A stretch of 64,000 bases of DNA from Fidelibacterota bacterium UBA6531. GTDB taxonomy: Bacteria; Fidelibacterota; Marinisomatia; Marinisomatales; TCS55. The notes beneath the pieces were generated by a model. The model did not search any database, was not told the DNA's origin, and saw only the letters and a program-made list of their open reading frames with translations. The stretch lies in NCBI GenBank assembly GCA_002436185.1, contig DJKX01000062.1:1745-65744 (forward strand). Reading direction: 5' to 3'. Shown here piece by piece: positions 17,109 to 26,812 of the stretch; within the stretch, counting starts at the first letter, position 1, and every line of letters begins with the position of its first letter. The translations under genes and the position numbers were made by a program.

Positions 17109-17774
17109 ATGATAATCGCTATTGACGGGCCTGCAGCTTCAGGCAAAAGTACAACTGCAAAAATTGTTGCTGAAAAATTGGGATTTACATATCTCGATAC
17201 AGGTGCAATGTACAGATGTGTAACGCTTGCAATGATCAATGCCGGAATTCATGTTTCCAATACGAAACAGATTAATGATCTGTTGGAGAATATTAGCATT
17301 GATTTGCTAGACAAAAATGGAAAACTGCAGATTATGATGAATAATCTAGATGTTTCTGATGATATTCGATCAGGTAAGGTTACAGAAAACGTTAGTGCAG
17401 TAAGTGCGTTAAAAAATGTCCGTGAAGCAATGGTGAAAATGCAGCGGAATATCGCTTCCAAAACGAATTGTGTGATGGAAGGTAGAGATATTGGTACTGT
17501 TGTATTTCCAAATGCGGAATATAAGTTTTATTTATCTGCAGATTCTGTAGTAAGAGCAGAACGAAGACAAAGAGACTTATTAGCCTTGGGAGATGAAAAA
17601 TCAATCCAGGAATTGATAGAGGATATTAATCGACGGGATGAATATGATTCATCAAGAGAAATATCACCCTTGAAGAAAGCTGAGGATGCTATAGACATCA
17701 ATACAACTGATTTGACTATTGATGGCCAAGTATCAAAAATAATTGAAATTGTTAACAAACAAAAAACGAAATAA
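17109..17774 (+). CDS. cmk: Cytidylate kinase
   Basis: It phosphorylates CMP and dCMP using ATP. The P-loop GPAASGKST is at residues 6-14, followed by the substrate-binding LDTGAMYRCVTLA. The conserved C-terminal segments are MEGRDIGTVVFPNAEYKFYLSA, RAERRQRDL and RRDEYDSSREISPLKKAEDAI. Its 221 residues are normal. It lies 18 bp before rpsA, the conserved cmk-rpsA arrangement found across bacteria. Confidence 0.96.
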   Translation: MIIAIDGPAASGKSTTAKIVAEKLGFTYLDTGAMYRCVTLAMINAGIHVSNTKQINDLLENISIDLLDKNGKLQIMMNNLDVSDDIRSGKVTENVSAVSALKNVREAMVKMQRNIASKTNCVMEGRDIGTVVFPNAEYKFYLSADSVVRAERRQRDLLALGDEKSIQELIEDINRRDEYDSSREISPLKKAEDAIDINTTDLTIDGQVSKIIEIVNKQKTK

Positions 17775-17792
17775 ACAGGAAATAATAACCAT

Positions 17793-19709
17793 ATGACAAA
17801 CGAAGAACTGACCCAAGAACAGACGTCTGAAACATCAGTTGAAGACGCCAGTGTTGACATAGTTGAAGAAGAGTCAACTGTGGAAGAAACACCTGAGGTC
17901 GAACCAACATCAAACGGAACACCAGACAAAAATAAAAATTATTTAGACTCTGAATTATTCAGCGACATACGCACAATTACCCGAAAGGAAATTGAAGAAG
18001 CTGAAATTAATGAAGATATTACAGATGAATTGAAGGGTAAGTATGAAAATTCATTAGCTGAAATCTCTGAAAACCAAGTCATAAAAGGTCGCGTTATTGG
18101 CATGAATGACCATGTTATACTCATTGACATTGGTTTTAAATCTGAAGGAATGATCGATAGAGCAGAATTCATTGATGAATCATTACCTAAAATAGGTGAT
18201 CAAATCGATATTTATTTAGAACGACTCGAAGACCGTCGCGGTAATATGGTCCTTTCTAAGGAAAAGGCTGATTTCATGCGTCGCTGGCAAGATTTAAGAG
18301 AGATATTTGAAAATCAAACTACCTTTAGTTGTAAAATAATTAGACGCATAAAAGGGGGTATGGTTGTAGATCTGGAAGGAATCCAAGGTTTTTTACCTGG
18401 TTCTCAGATAGATGTGAGGCCAATCAAGGATTTTGATACATTATTGGATACAGAAATTGAAGTGCGAATTGTAAAACTGAATGAAGCACGTAAAAATATT
18501 GTTGTTTCTCATAAAGTTATCCTCGAAGAAAGTCTAAAAGAACAGCGTGATGCATTATTAAGCGAAATGGAAATTGGAACCGTTTTGGAAGGCCGAGTCA
18601 AAAATATTACAGATTTTGGTGTTTTCATAGATCTCGGCGGTGTGGATGGATTGCTGCATATTACCGATTTATCCTGGGGTCGTGTGAACCACCCATCTGA
18701 AGTGATTGGCGTCGATGATGCACTCACAGTTAAAATCATCGATTTTGATCATGAAAAACAACGTGTTTCTCTTGGATTGAAACAATTAACACCCCACCCA
18801 TGGGAAGATGTTGAGATAAACTATCCTGTCCATTCCACTGTAAAAGGAAAAATTGTCAGTATGACAAATTATGGATCATTTGTGGAATTAGAGCCAGGTG
18901 TGGAAGGATTAATTCACGTATCAGAAATGTCGTGGACACGCCACATTCGTAATCCGAATGAGTTGTATAAGTTAGGCGATACAGTTGATACAATGGTTCT
19001 TTCTATTGATTCAGATGACCGCAAAATAAGCTTGGGCGTTAAACAACTCCAGCCGGATCCATGGGATGAAATAGAAGAGAAATATGTGATTGGTTCAACC
19101 CAAAAAGGTGTCATTAACAACCTAACGCAGTTTGGAGCTTTTGTCGAATTGGAATCAGGTATAGATGGTTTAATCCATGTTTCTGATATTTCATGGACTA
19201 ACGTTATTAGGCATCCAAAAGAAATTTTGGAAAAAGGTCAAGAAGTCGAAATAAAGATATTAGAAATTTCGAGAGATAATCGTCGAATTTCACTTGGTTT
19301 GAAGCAAATGATAGATGATCCATGGCCGTCGATTGTTAAATTTTACGAAACCGGTAAAGAAGTCAGTGGAGATATTATTCGGATTTTAGATAAAGGTATC
19401 ATCCTAAAATTAGATATGGATGTTGAGGGAATAATTCCCTTCGGAAAAAAACCCAAAAAGCAACATAAGGAAGTCACTTCAAAACTAAACCCGGGTGACA
19501 CTGTTTCCGGTAATGTGCTGGAAGTCAAACCAGATGATAAAAAAATCATTCTCTTTTCCAAAAAATATTCAGAAGGGGGTGAGAAAGCAACGAAAGATTC
19601 TGTAAAAGATTTCCTTGACGATCAAGATGTGCCTGCTTCAGAAAAAATAAATATTCCTGAAGAACTTCAAAAAGAAATTAGCGAAGAAAAAACAGACGCA
19701 GAAGAATAA
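17793..19709 (+). CDS. rpsA: 30S ribosomal protein S1
   Basis: S1 binds mRNA on the 30S subunit and helps start translation, especially where Shine-Dalgarno sequences are weak, as here. The 638-residue protein has six S1/OB-fold repeats at about 95-160, 175-245, 260-335, 345-420, 430-510 and 520-590. Repeats 3 to 5 carry the classic VKNITDFGVFIDLGGVDGLLH and HVSEMSW type motifs, while repeats 1, 2 and 6 are more divergent. The N-terminal 45 residues are an acidic, Glu/Thr-rich extension and the C-terminal tail is also acidic. AGGAA 13-9 bases before the ATG gives a reasonable ribosome site. Confidence 0.96.
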   Translation: MTNEELTQEQTSETSVEDASVDIVEEESTVEETPEVEPTSNGTPDKNKNYLDSELFSDIRTITRKEIEEAEINEDITDELKGKYENSLAEISENQVIKGRVIGMNDHVILIDIGFKSEGMIDRAEFIDESLPKIGDQIDIYLERLEDRRGNMVLSKEKADFMRRWQDLREIFENQTTFSCKIIRRIKGGMVVDLEGIQGFLPGSQIDVRPIKDFDTLLDTEIEVRIVKLNEARKNIVVSHKVILEESLKEQRDALLSEMEIGTVLEGRVKNITDFGVFIDLGGVDGLLHITDLSWGRVNHPSEVIGVDDALTVKIIDFDHEKQRVSLGLKQLTPHPWEDVEINYPVHSTVKGKIVSMTNYGSFVELEPGVEGLIHVSEMSWTRHIRNPNELYKLGDTVDTMVLSIDSDDRKISLGVKQLQPDPWDEIEEKYVIGSTQKGVINNLTQFGAFVELESGIDGLIHVSDISWTNVIRHPKEILEKGQEVEIKILEISRDNRRISLGLKQMIDDPWPSIVKFYETGKEVSGDIIRILDKGIILKLDMDVEGIIPFGKKPKKQHKEVTSKLNPGDTVSGNVLEVKPDDKKIILFSKKYSEGGEKATKDSVKDFLDDQDVPASEKINIPEELQKEISEEKTDAEE

Positions 19710-19738
19710 GGATATCTCCCTAAAACTGCGATGATATA

Positions 19739-20725
19739 ATGAACAAAAACCAACTGCAAAACTATCTCAACTGGCAATCGTTGGGCATGAGGTTTGGCGC
19801 AGTTGGTCTGGCACTGCTTTTATGGGTGTTTGTTGTCAGTGAAAATGAATATTCCATGATCATTGATATGCCCATTGAAGCACGTAATTTGAGTGCCCAA
19901 AAAGCCCACAAAAAAGAAGTTCCTGAATATGCCCAGGTTCGCTTGAAAGGTCCCGGGCGTGTTCTTTTTAAAACACTTCTCCTCAAAAACTTTATTTCTG
20001 AATTTAAGCTAGTTATTGATCTTGATCGAATTTCAGAAGAATATCACTTTTACCTAAATGAGTACTACGAGCGTTATCCCCAAAAAGTTGTCATTCCTCC
20101 ATCTTATGATTTGGAATACATCGAAGTTGTTTACCCTGATTCTATCCATATAAGCCTGGATGAATACATGGTAGAAATGCTTCCTGTTGTTTCTCCAGTT
20201 TATATAAATCCTGCTCCAGGATATACATTAGTTGGCAAACTGAAAATTCGTCCTGATTCCATCCAAGCGGCCGGCCCGAGTGAAGTCATTCAGAAAATGC
20301 AATATATTACAACTATAAAAGATACATTTCTATTACAGGAATTCGATTTAAATGCTAATTTAAACGTTGATAAAAAAACTCGTTCAATAATCGAATTCTC
20401 TCAAACATCTATCAAAATTTTTCAAAATGTTGAACCCGTCAGTGAGCGAATTATAAGTGAGATTCCTGTAAAAGTAATAAATGTATTGCCCAACTTGCGC
20501 TTATTCGTAAATCCGACAACAGTCGCATTGACAGTTGTGGGTGGTGTCGATCGCATTGCGGCAATCAACCCCAAAGATATTCTTGTAACAATTGATTTTG
20601 CAAAACAATGGATTTCGGGGAAAAATTATTATGAACCGACTGTCAATATTCCAGAAGATATACTTGAATGGCAAGACCTTTCTCCTCGGAATTTGGAATT
20701 GGTTGTAACAAAGGATAAAAATTGA
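19739..20725 (+). CDS. YbbR/CdaR-like domain protein
   Basis: 328 residues with an N-terminal membrane anchor (about 17-36, MRFGAVGLALLLWVFVVS) followed by a periplasmic region of repeated YbbR-type beta domains. Recognisable pieces include VVSENEYSMIIDMPIEARN, YVRLKGPGRV-type segments (AQVRLKGPGR), a YTLVGKLKIRPDSIQAAGPSEVIQKM repeat and a third near LRLFVNPTTVALTVVGGVDRI. In Firmicutes, YbbR (CdaR) regulates a diadenylate cyclase, but no such cyclase is next to it here, so the role is open. It overlaps tsaD by 4 bp (TTGA). Confidence 0.75.
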   Translation: MNKNQLQNYLNWQSLGMRFGAVGLALLLWVFVVSENEYSMIIDMPIEARNLSAQKAHKKEVPEYAQVRLKGPGRVLFKTLLLKNFISEFKLVIDLDRISEEYHFYLNEYYERYPQKVVIPPSYDLEYIEVVYPDSIHISLDEYMVEMLPVVSPVYINPAPGYTLVGKLKIRPDSIQAAGPSEVIQKMQYITTIKDTFLLQEFDLNANLNVDKKTRSIIEFSQTSIKIFQNVEPVSERIISEIPVKVINVLPNLRLFVNPTTVALTVVGGVDRIAAINPKDILVTIDFAKQWISGKNYYEPTVNIPEDILEWQDLSPRNLELVVTKDKN

Positions 20726-21711
20726 TTGTTTTAGGTGTCGAGTCGTCATGTGACGAAACGGCAGCAGCCATTTGTTCAAACAATGAGATTTTATCAACGA
20801 TAGTCAGTTCCCAGGTAATTCACTCAAAATTTGGCGGTGTTGTACCTGAATTAGCATCGCGCGAGCATGAGTTTTTGTTGAATTCTATTGTAGACGAAGC
20901 TCTTGTAGAAGCAAATATACATAAACAAGATATAGAGGGTATTGCGGTTACAAGGGGTCCAGGTCTAGCTGGTACATTATTATCCGGTGTTTGTTTTGCG
21001 AAAGGGTTAGCGCAAGGTTTGCAAAAACCCATTATAGGAATCAACCATTTGGAAGCACATATTTTTGCAAATTTTCTAGCAGATCCAGAATTAGATTTCC
21101 CTTTTGTTTGTTTACTCGTATCTGGTGGTCATACCCAGTTATGGTTAGTAACCGATATGAATCACTATACGATATTAGGAACAACTAGAGATGATGCTGC
21201 TGGAGAAGCATTTGATAAAGGAGCGCGAATCCTGGGGTTAGGATATCCGGGAGGTCCGGAAATTGAAAAATTAGGAAAAAACGGAAACCAGCGAGCTGTA
21301 GATTTTCCCAGAGCATTTTTAAATAATAAAAGGCTGGAATTCAGTTTCAGTGGATTAAAAACAGCATTATTGTATTTTATGGATTCAAACAAAGAAAAAG
21401 ATAATATTAATCTGGAAGATATTGCTGCCAGTTATCAACAAGCTATCATTGATGTTTTAGTGGGTAAACTAGTCCAAGCTGTAGAAAAAGTTAATGTTAA
21501 GACATGCGTTATAGCTGGAGGGGTGGCCGCCAATAAATCATTAAGAAAAACTGTAAATAAAGCACTCTCCAATACTCGTGTTTTGTATCCTGATTTATCT
21601 TTATGTACTGATAATGCTGCCATGGTGGCATATCTGGGTGAACTTTATCTAAATATGGGCGTTTCCTCATCCATGGATTTTGATATTAATCCCAATTTAA
21701 AATTGGCATAA
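20722..21711 (+). CDS. tsaD: tRNA N6-threonylcarbamoyladenosine transferase TsaD
   Basis: It transfers the threonylcarbamoyl group to A37 of tRNAs that read ANN codons, together with TsaB and TsaE (not in this window). The ASKHA-fold start is VLGVESSCDETAAAI. HSKFGGVVPELASREH and the metal ligands HLEAH at 109-113 follow, then VSGGHTQLW, a GEAFDKGARILGLGYPGGPEIE loop, the FSFSGLKTALL segment, CVIAGGVAANKSLR and CTDNAAM. The start is a TTG overlapping the ybbR-like stop. At 329 residues it is complete. Confidence 0.96.
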   Translation: MIVLGVESSCDETAAAICSNNEILSTIVSSQVIHSKFGGVVPELASREHEFLLNSIVDEALVEANIHKQDIEGIAVTRGPGLAGTLLSGVCFAKGLAQGLQKPIIGINHLEAHIFANFLADPELDFPFVCLLVSGGHTQLWLVTDMNHYTILGTTRDDAAGEAFDKGARILGLGYPGGPEIEKLGKNGNQRAVDFPRAFLNNKRLEFSFSGLKTALLYFMDSNKEKDNINLEDIAASYQQAIIDVLVGKLVQAVEKVNVKTCVIAGGVAANKSLRKTVNKALSNTRVLYPDLSLCTDNAAMVAYLGELYLNMGVSSSMDFDINPNLKLA

Positions 21712-21714
21712 TAC

Positions 21715-23814
21715 GTGACAATAGAGTTTCTAAAGGAAACGGATGGTTGGTTTTGGCTTTTATTAATTGCCACAATACTAACCCTGTTCTGGATTATTCT
21801 TTCGATTAAGGAAGAACGTAAATTTCTGGGTTTAATTGGTATCAGAATCTGTGTTTTTATGGTATTGTTATTTATGCTTTTGTCACCAAAATTTTCCTGG
21901 AAGGATCATTATCAATATCCCTTGCGTTGGAATATTTATGCTGATCGGTCAGTAAGCATGGGATACCATCAAGCTCTTTCTCCAAATACCTACTTAAATA
22001 ATTTGAATTCATTATTTTCTGAAGCTGAAAGTAAAAATGCAGAAACACAGAAATTTTATTTTGATTATAGAGTATACAACGCAGATGAAACATCTTTTCT
22101 ACTCGATGGTGAAGCAACCGATTTAGGTAATGTTTTTGATCATATAAAAGAATCAGAATCAGAATTAGCTGGAGCAATAATTATTACTGATGGGCAAATT
22201 ACTAAGGGAGAGCAAACGCATAATCAACTTAAAGAATTTATGATTCCTATATTTACAGTTGGTGTAGGCGATACGATTCCCTTAGTGGATATCGCTATAC
22301 AAGCTGTTGAAGTTCCAACAGTAATAATTAAAGGGGAAGAAATGGATATTAACATTACCTTGTCCTCTCATGGTAGAATAAATGATCGAATAAATATATT
22401 ATTGTATAAAGGAAAAAAACTTTTAGGATCAAAATATATACACTTGCAAGGAGATGGTTCACTAGCTAATGCAAAATTCAGAATCAGCCCACAAACATTA
22501 GGGGAAAATAACTATATAGTAAAAACATCTGTCTTGGCTGATGAAATTAACATAGATAATAATAGACAACCATTTCAAGTATCTGTACTCAAGGATAAGT
22601 ATAAATTGGCATTAATAACAGGTGCCCCCAATTTCAATACAGCGCCTTTAAAGAAAATCATTAGAAATATTCCCAGAGTTGAATTAGACCATTATATTCA
22701 ACGCGATGATAAGTTTATTCCATCCATAAATGAATTCTGGTCAACTCCATATGAATTAATTGTTTTTGATAATTTTCCTTTGGTTCCAATTTCAAAAAGA
22801 TGGAAACAGATTTTGGCTAAAAAAATTGTTTCCCAAAAATCATCAGTCTTTTTGTTTGTCGGACCAAATACAGAGAAAAAAGCAACAGAATCGATGTATC
22901 CCTTTTTTCATGTAAAGAATTCCCAAGAAACGTTTAATGATAATAAAAGCAAGCAATGGTATTGGGCTGAAGAGAATAATATTCTAAAATACTTTTCTGC
23001 CAATGGACTTGATCAAGCTAGATATGACAATATATATCCACCTCTGAAACCAAAATTACTTATAGAGCCGGAAAGTAATATTTCCTCACTAGCATATTTT
23101 GATAATTCATCAATACCATTATTAGTATCAGGTGAAATTGAAGGATTGAGGTCAGGGATTTGGACTTCTTCTGATTTTTCAACACTTTTTTATAAAATGA
23201 CAGAGACAGATCAAGAAAATATCAGTACTTTACTAATAAATAATTTATTTTCGTGGTTTTTACGTACAAGTGGAGAAAATAATCTATACTTTAGAGTGAA
23301 TAAAGATGTATTTCAACAAGGAGAAGAAATTCATATTGTGGGATCACATTTTAATAAAGAAGTAAAAGAGATTTTAGCATATTCGGGTTATATCTCTTTG
23401 TTAAATGAAGAAAATTCTCCTACAACATACGAATTAACGTATAATCCTGTAAATGAACAATGGGAGACTAAATTTCTTGCAGGTAAACCTGGATCATATT
23501 CATATGAAATTGTAATGGAAAATGAAAATGAAGTTTTTACTCAAAATGGATCGCTTATGATTGATGAAAGTCAGATTGAATTAAACCAAGTATCAGTTAA
23601 TAAAGAAATATTGCTTACAATTGCAAATGCAACAAATGGTAAATATATATCATGGGAATCCCGGGCTGATATAATTGACCGCATTAAGCAGGAACATAAG
23701 GAGGAAATAGTCGTTAGGGATGTGAGATTAAATGAATACACTTTAGGAATACTATTATTAGTTATACTCTTATCTATAGAATGGTATATTAGGAGACTTA
23801 TCGGTTTAAGTTGA
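21715..23814 (+). CDS. VWA-like membrane protein of unknown function
   Basis: 699 residues, starting at a GTG 3 bp after tsaD. Two N-terminal membrane helices (about 12-31 and 39-57) precede a von Willebrand factor A-like domain with a partial MIDAS motif (DRSVSM; Asp77, Ser79, Ser81) and a second conserved spot, IIITDGQ, near residue 157. The middle part has Ig-like beta segments (ITLSSHGRINDRINILLYKGKK) and a Rossmann-like region (YELIVFDNFPLVPISKRW). A C-terminal helix (TLGILLLVILLSIEWYI) ends the protein. Proteins of this build are common in FCB genomes, often near MoxR/Bat operons, but no MoxR or Bat gene is here. The function is not known. Confidence 0.65.
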   Translation: MTIEFLKETDGWFWLLLIATILTLFWIILSIKEERKFLGLIGIRICVFMVLLFMLLSPKFSWKDHYQYPLRWNIYADRSVSMGYHQALSPNTYLNNLNSLFSEAESKNAETQKFYFDYRVYNADETSFLLDGEATDLGNVFDHIKESESELAGAIIITDGQITKGEQTHNQLKEFMIPIFTVGVGDTIPLVDIAIQAVEVPTVIIKGEEMDINITLSSHGRINDRINILLYKGKKLLGSKYIHLQGDGSLANAKFRISPQTLGENNYIVKTSVLADEINIDNNRQPFQVSVLKDKYKLALITGAPNFNTAPLKKIIRNIPRVELDHYIQRDDKFIPSINEFWSTPYELIVFDNFPLVPISKRWKQILAKKIVSQKSSVFLFVGPNTEKKATESMYPFFHVKNSQETFNDNKSKQWYWAEENNILKYFSANGLDQARYDNIYPPLKPKLLIEPESNISSLAYFDNSSIPLLVSGEIEGLRSGIWTSSDFSTLFYKMTETDQENISTLLINNLFSWFLRTSGENNLYFRVNKDVFQQGEEIHIVGSHFNKEVKEILAYSGYISLLNEENSPTTYELTYNPVNEQWETKFLAGKPGSYSYEIVMENENEVFTQNGSLMIDESQIELNQVSVNKEILLTIANATNGKYISWESRADIIDRIKQEHKEEIVVRDVRLNEYTLGILLLVILLSIEWYIRRLIGLS

Positions 23815-23874
23815 TATTATTTATTTTCTTTACGTCAATAAATATGTAGTTTTCACACTTCAAAAAAGGAATTT

Positions 23875-25188
23875 ATGAAGAATATAGCAGTCATTGGAAC
23901 AGGATATGTCGGTCTTGTCAGCGGAGCAGGTATTTCTGATTTTGGCCATAATGTTGTATGTGCCGATATTGATAAAAATAAAATTAAACACTTACAGAAT
24001 GGTGAAATACCCATTTATGAACCCGGGCTACAGGAATTAGTAAATAGGAATGTTCAATCAGCCAGGTTGTCATTCTCATCAGATGTCAATAAATCTATAG
24101 AGGATGCTGATGTAATATTTATTGCAGTAGGAACACCGGAAGGTGAAAATGGAGCTTCGGATTTAACCGCTGTATTGGATGTCGCCCGGGCAATAGGGAA
24201 AAACTTAAACAGCTATAAAGTTATTTGTACGAAAAGTACTGTTCCTATTGGTACAGGTGCTAAAATATCTAAAATTATAAATGAGACTTCAAACAATTTA
24301 CTTGAATTTGATTATGTCTCTAATCCTGAATTTTTAAGGGAAGGATCCGCTGTAAAAGATTTTCTTTGGCCAGATAGAGTTATTATTGGAGCTTCCAATG
24401 TACGTGCATTCGATATTATGAAAAATGTGTATAGACCTCTATATATCAATGAAACACCTGTAATTGAAACAACAATTGAGACAGCTGAATTAATAAAATA
24501 TGCAAGTAATGCATTTCTTTCTGTAAAAATCAGCTATATGAATGAAATTGCAAACATGTGTGATGAAATTGGAGCTGATGTACATGTTGTGTCAAAGGCA
24601 ATGGGTATTGATGGAAGAATTAGTCCAAAATTTTTACATCCCGGACCCGGTTTTGGAGGATCATGTTTTCCAAAGGATACTAAAGCGCTTGTATCTATGG
24701 CTGAAAAATATGGTACAAACCTGAATGTGGTCGAGAGCGCTATTACAGCCAATCAACTGCAAAAAGAACGCATGGTTAAAAAATTATTTAAGCTTTTAAA
24801 CAATGATGTCAAGGGTAAAACTATCGCTGTTCTCGGTTTGGCTTTTAAAGCACAAACCGATGACGTTCGGGAATCACCATCCATTAATATAATTGATGCC
24901 CTAATAAACAATGGTGCTAATGTAAAAGCATTTGATCCAGCTGCTAATGATAATATGAAAAAACTCTTTGAGGATTTAGATACATATATGTCCTGGGAAG
25001 AAACAGTAAAAGATGCAGATTGTGTTGTTATTATGACAGAATGGAATGAATTCAGAGGTATTGACCTTTCGAAATTAAAAGAGTTAGTTAAACATCCAAA
25101 TTTATTGGATTGCAGAAACATTTTAAAAATTGATGATCTGGAAAAACAGGGATTCAATTATGATAATGTAGGCAGAAAAAAACGATGA
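23875..25188 (+). CDS. ugd: UDP-glucose 6-dehydrogenase
   Basis: It oxidises UDP-glucose to UDP-glucuronate with two NAD+, supplying acidic sugar for capsule. The N-terminal Rossmann motif is IGTGYVGLVSGAGISDFGHNV. CTKSTVPIGTG, NPEFLREGSAVKDF and the catalytic cysteine motif GFGGSCFPKDTKAL (about residues 259-272) are all present, as is the C-terminal GLAFKAQTDDVRESPS. Its 437 residues are normal. UDP-GlcNAc/ManNAc dehydrogenases are close relatives, but EFLREG and GGSCFPKD favour Ugd. AAGGAA precedes the ATG. It opens the polysaccharide locus and overlaps rfbC by 4 bp. Confidence 0.93.
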   Translation: MKNIAVIGTGYVGLVSGAGISDFGHNVVCADIDKNKIKHLQNGEIPIYEPGLQELVNRNVQSARLSFSSDVNKSIEDADVIFIAVGTPEGENGASDLTAVLDVARAIGKNLNSYKVICTKSTVPIGTGAKISKIINETSNNLLEFDYVSNPEFLREGSAVKDFLWPDRVIIGASNVRAFDIMKNVYRPLYINETPVIETTIETAELIKYASNAFLSVKISYMNEIANMCDEIGADVHVVSKAMGIDGRISPKFLHPGPGFGGSCFPKDTKALVSMAEKYGTNLNVVESAITANQLQKERMVKKLFKLLNNDVKGKTIAVLGLAFKAQTDDVRESPSINIIDALINNGANVKAFDPAANDNMKKLFEDLDTYMSWEETVKDADCVVIMTEWNEFRGIDLSKLKELVKHPNLLDCRNILKIDDLEKQGFNYDNVGRKKR

Positions 25189-25742
25189 AAATCACCGCCA
25201 CAGATTTTCCAGGATTGTATGTTATTGAACCGGTGGTTTTTAATGATGATCGCGGGTATTTTTTCGAAAGTTATCGTAATGAGCATTTTATCCGTGCAGG
25301 CCTGGATTTAAAATTCAAACAGGATAATCAATCTAAATCAAAGCGCGGTGTTTTACGTGGTTTGCATTACCAACTGAATTATGGACAAGGAAAGTTGGTA
25401 AGTTGTGCCCACGGTAAAGTTTTTGACGTTGCTTTAGATATTCGTAAGGGATCACCTACATTCGGAAAAGTTTTTACAATAACATTAAATGATAAAGATC
25501 ACCATGCTATATATATACCACCAGGATTTGCCCATGGCTTTTGTGTTTTAAGTGATAAAGCAATTTTTCAGTATAAATGTACTGAAATATATTATCCCGA
25601 AGATGAATATGGTATTTCCTGGAATGACCAACAAGCAAATATTCAATGGCCAGTTGATAAACCTTTACTTTCCAATCGAGATCTAAACTTTCCCGATTTG
25701 GCAGATCAAGATAAATCGTTGTTACCGGATTTTGAGGGATAA
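25185..25742 (+). CDS. rfbC: dTDP-4-dehydrorhamnose 3,5-epimerase
   Basis: A cupin-fold epimerase of the dTDP-L-rhamnose pathway. The characteristic segments are present: FNDDRGYFFESYRNEHF, FKQDNQSKSKRGVLRGLHYQ, with the catalytic His in GLHYQ, VFDVALDIRKGSPTFG, and IPPGFAHGFCVLSD. Its 185 residues are normal for RmlC. It overlaps ugd by 4 bp and shares one base with rfbB. The pathway's first and last enzymes (RmlA and RmlD) are not in this window. Confidence 0.93.
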   Translation: MKITATDFPGLYVIEPVVFNDDRGYFFESYRNEHFIRAGLDLKFKQDNQSKSKRGVLRGLHYQLNYGQGKLVSCAHGKVFDVALDIRKGSPTFGKVFTITLNDKDHHAIYIPPGFAHGFCVLSDKAIFQYKCTEIYYPEDEYGISWNDQQANIQWPVDKPLLSNRDLNFPDLADQDKSLLPDFEG

Positions 25743-26806
25743 TGGTGGGTAAAATAATTATCGTTACCGGTGGGAGCGGCTTTATAGGATCAAATTTCAT
25801 CCGTTTCATATTAAATGAAGGTTATGCTGAAAAGATCATCAATCTCGATAAATTGACTTACGCTGGTAATCCTAAAAATTTATCAGATTTTCAACAGGAT
25901 GAGCGTTATGTTTTTGTTCAAGGTGATATTTGTAATCAGGATCTTGTCAAGGAATTATTTCTGATTCATCGTCCGAATGTTGTTGTCAATTTTGCTGCTG
26001 AAAGCCACGTAGATAGATCAATTGATGGCCCAGGTGATTTTATCAAAACCAATATTTCCGGTACATTCACATTATTGCAGGAATCGCTTCGTTATTTTCA
26101 GTCATTAGAAAATGATAATCAAGAATTATTCAGGTTTCACCACGTTTCAACGGATGAAGTGTTTGGCAGTTTAAATGATAATGGCTTTTTCACTGAAGAA
26201 ACGCCTTATGACCCCAGTTCTCCTTATTCTGCATCCAAGGCTGCTTCTGATCATTTAGTGAGAGCATGGCAACGAACCTTTGGCCTCCCAATCATAATTT
26301 CTAATTGCTCAAATAATTATGGGCCATATCAATTCCCGGAAAAATTAATTCCTTTAATGATATTAAACTGCTTGGAAGAAAAACCTTTACCCGTATATGG
26401 CACTGGCGAAAATGTTAGGGATTGGTTATACGTAGATGATCATTGTGAAGCCATACATACAATTATTGAAAATGGGAAAATTGGAGAAACATATAATGTT
26501 GGTGGAAACAATGAAATTAAGAACATAGAAATTGTAAAGACAATTTGTGATATATTGGATCAAATAAAACCTTCAGAAAATTTAAAATCGTTTAAAGAAT
26601 TAATTGCCTTTGTCAAAGACAGACCTGGCCATGATTTTCGTTATGCCATAGATTCATCCAAATTAAAAAATGAATTAAACTGGCAACCAAAAGAAACATT
26701 TGAAACAGGAATTAAACAAACCATCAATTGGTATTTAGAAAATCAATCTTGGTGGCAGGATATTCAAAACAAAACCTATCAACAGGAAAGATTGGGAGTA
26801 TTATAA
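25742..26806 (+). CDS. rfbB: dTDP-glucose 4,6-dehydratase
   Basis: An extended short-chain dehydrogenase/reductase that makes dTDP-4-keto-6-deoxyglucose. It has the glycine-rich NAD motif GGSGFIGSNFIRF (residues 10-22), NFAAESHVDRSIDGPGDF, HVSTDEVFGSL, the active-site YSASKAASD (the Tyr-Lys pair), NCSNNYGPYQFPEKLIPL and GENVRDWLYVDDHCEAI. These are full RmlB hallmarks. At 354 residues it is complete. With rfbC it supplies a 6-deoxyhexose precursor to the capsule machinery encoded just downstream. Confidence 0.95.
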   Translation: MVGKIIIVTGGSGFIGSNFIRFILNEGYAEKIINLDKLTYAGNPKNLSDFQQDERYVFVQGDICNQDLVKELFLIHRPNVVVNFAAESHVDRSIDGPGDFIKTNISGTFTLLQESLRYFQSLENDNQELFRFHHVSTDEVFGSLNDNGFFTEETPYDPSSPYSASKAASDHLVRAWQRTFGLPIIISNCSNNYGPYQFPEKLIPLMILNCLEEKPLPVYGTGENVRDWLYVDDHCEAIHTIIENGKIGETYNVGGNNEIKNIEIVKTICDILDQIKPSENLKSFKELIAFVKDRPGHDFRYAIDSSKLKNELNWQPKETFETGIKQTINWYLENQSWWQDIQNKTYQQERLGVL

Positions 26807-26812
26807 CATAAC

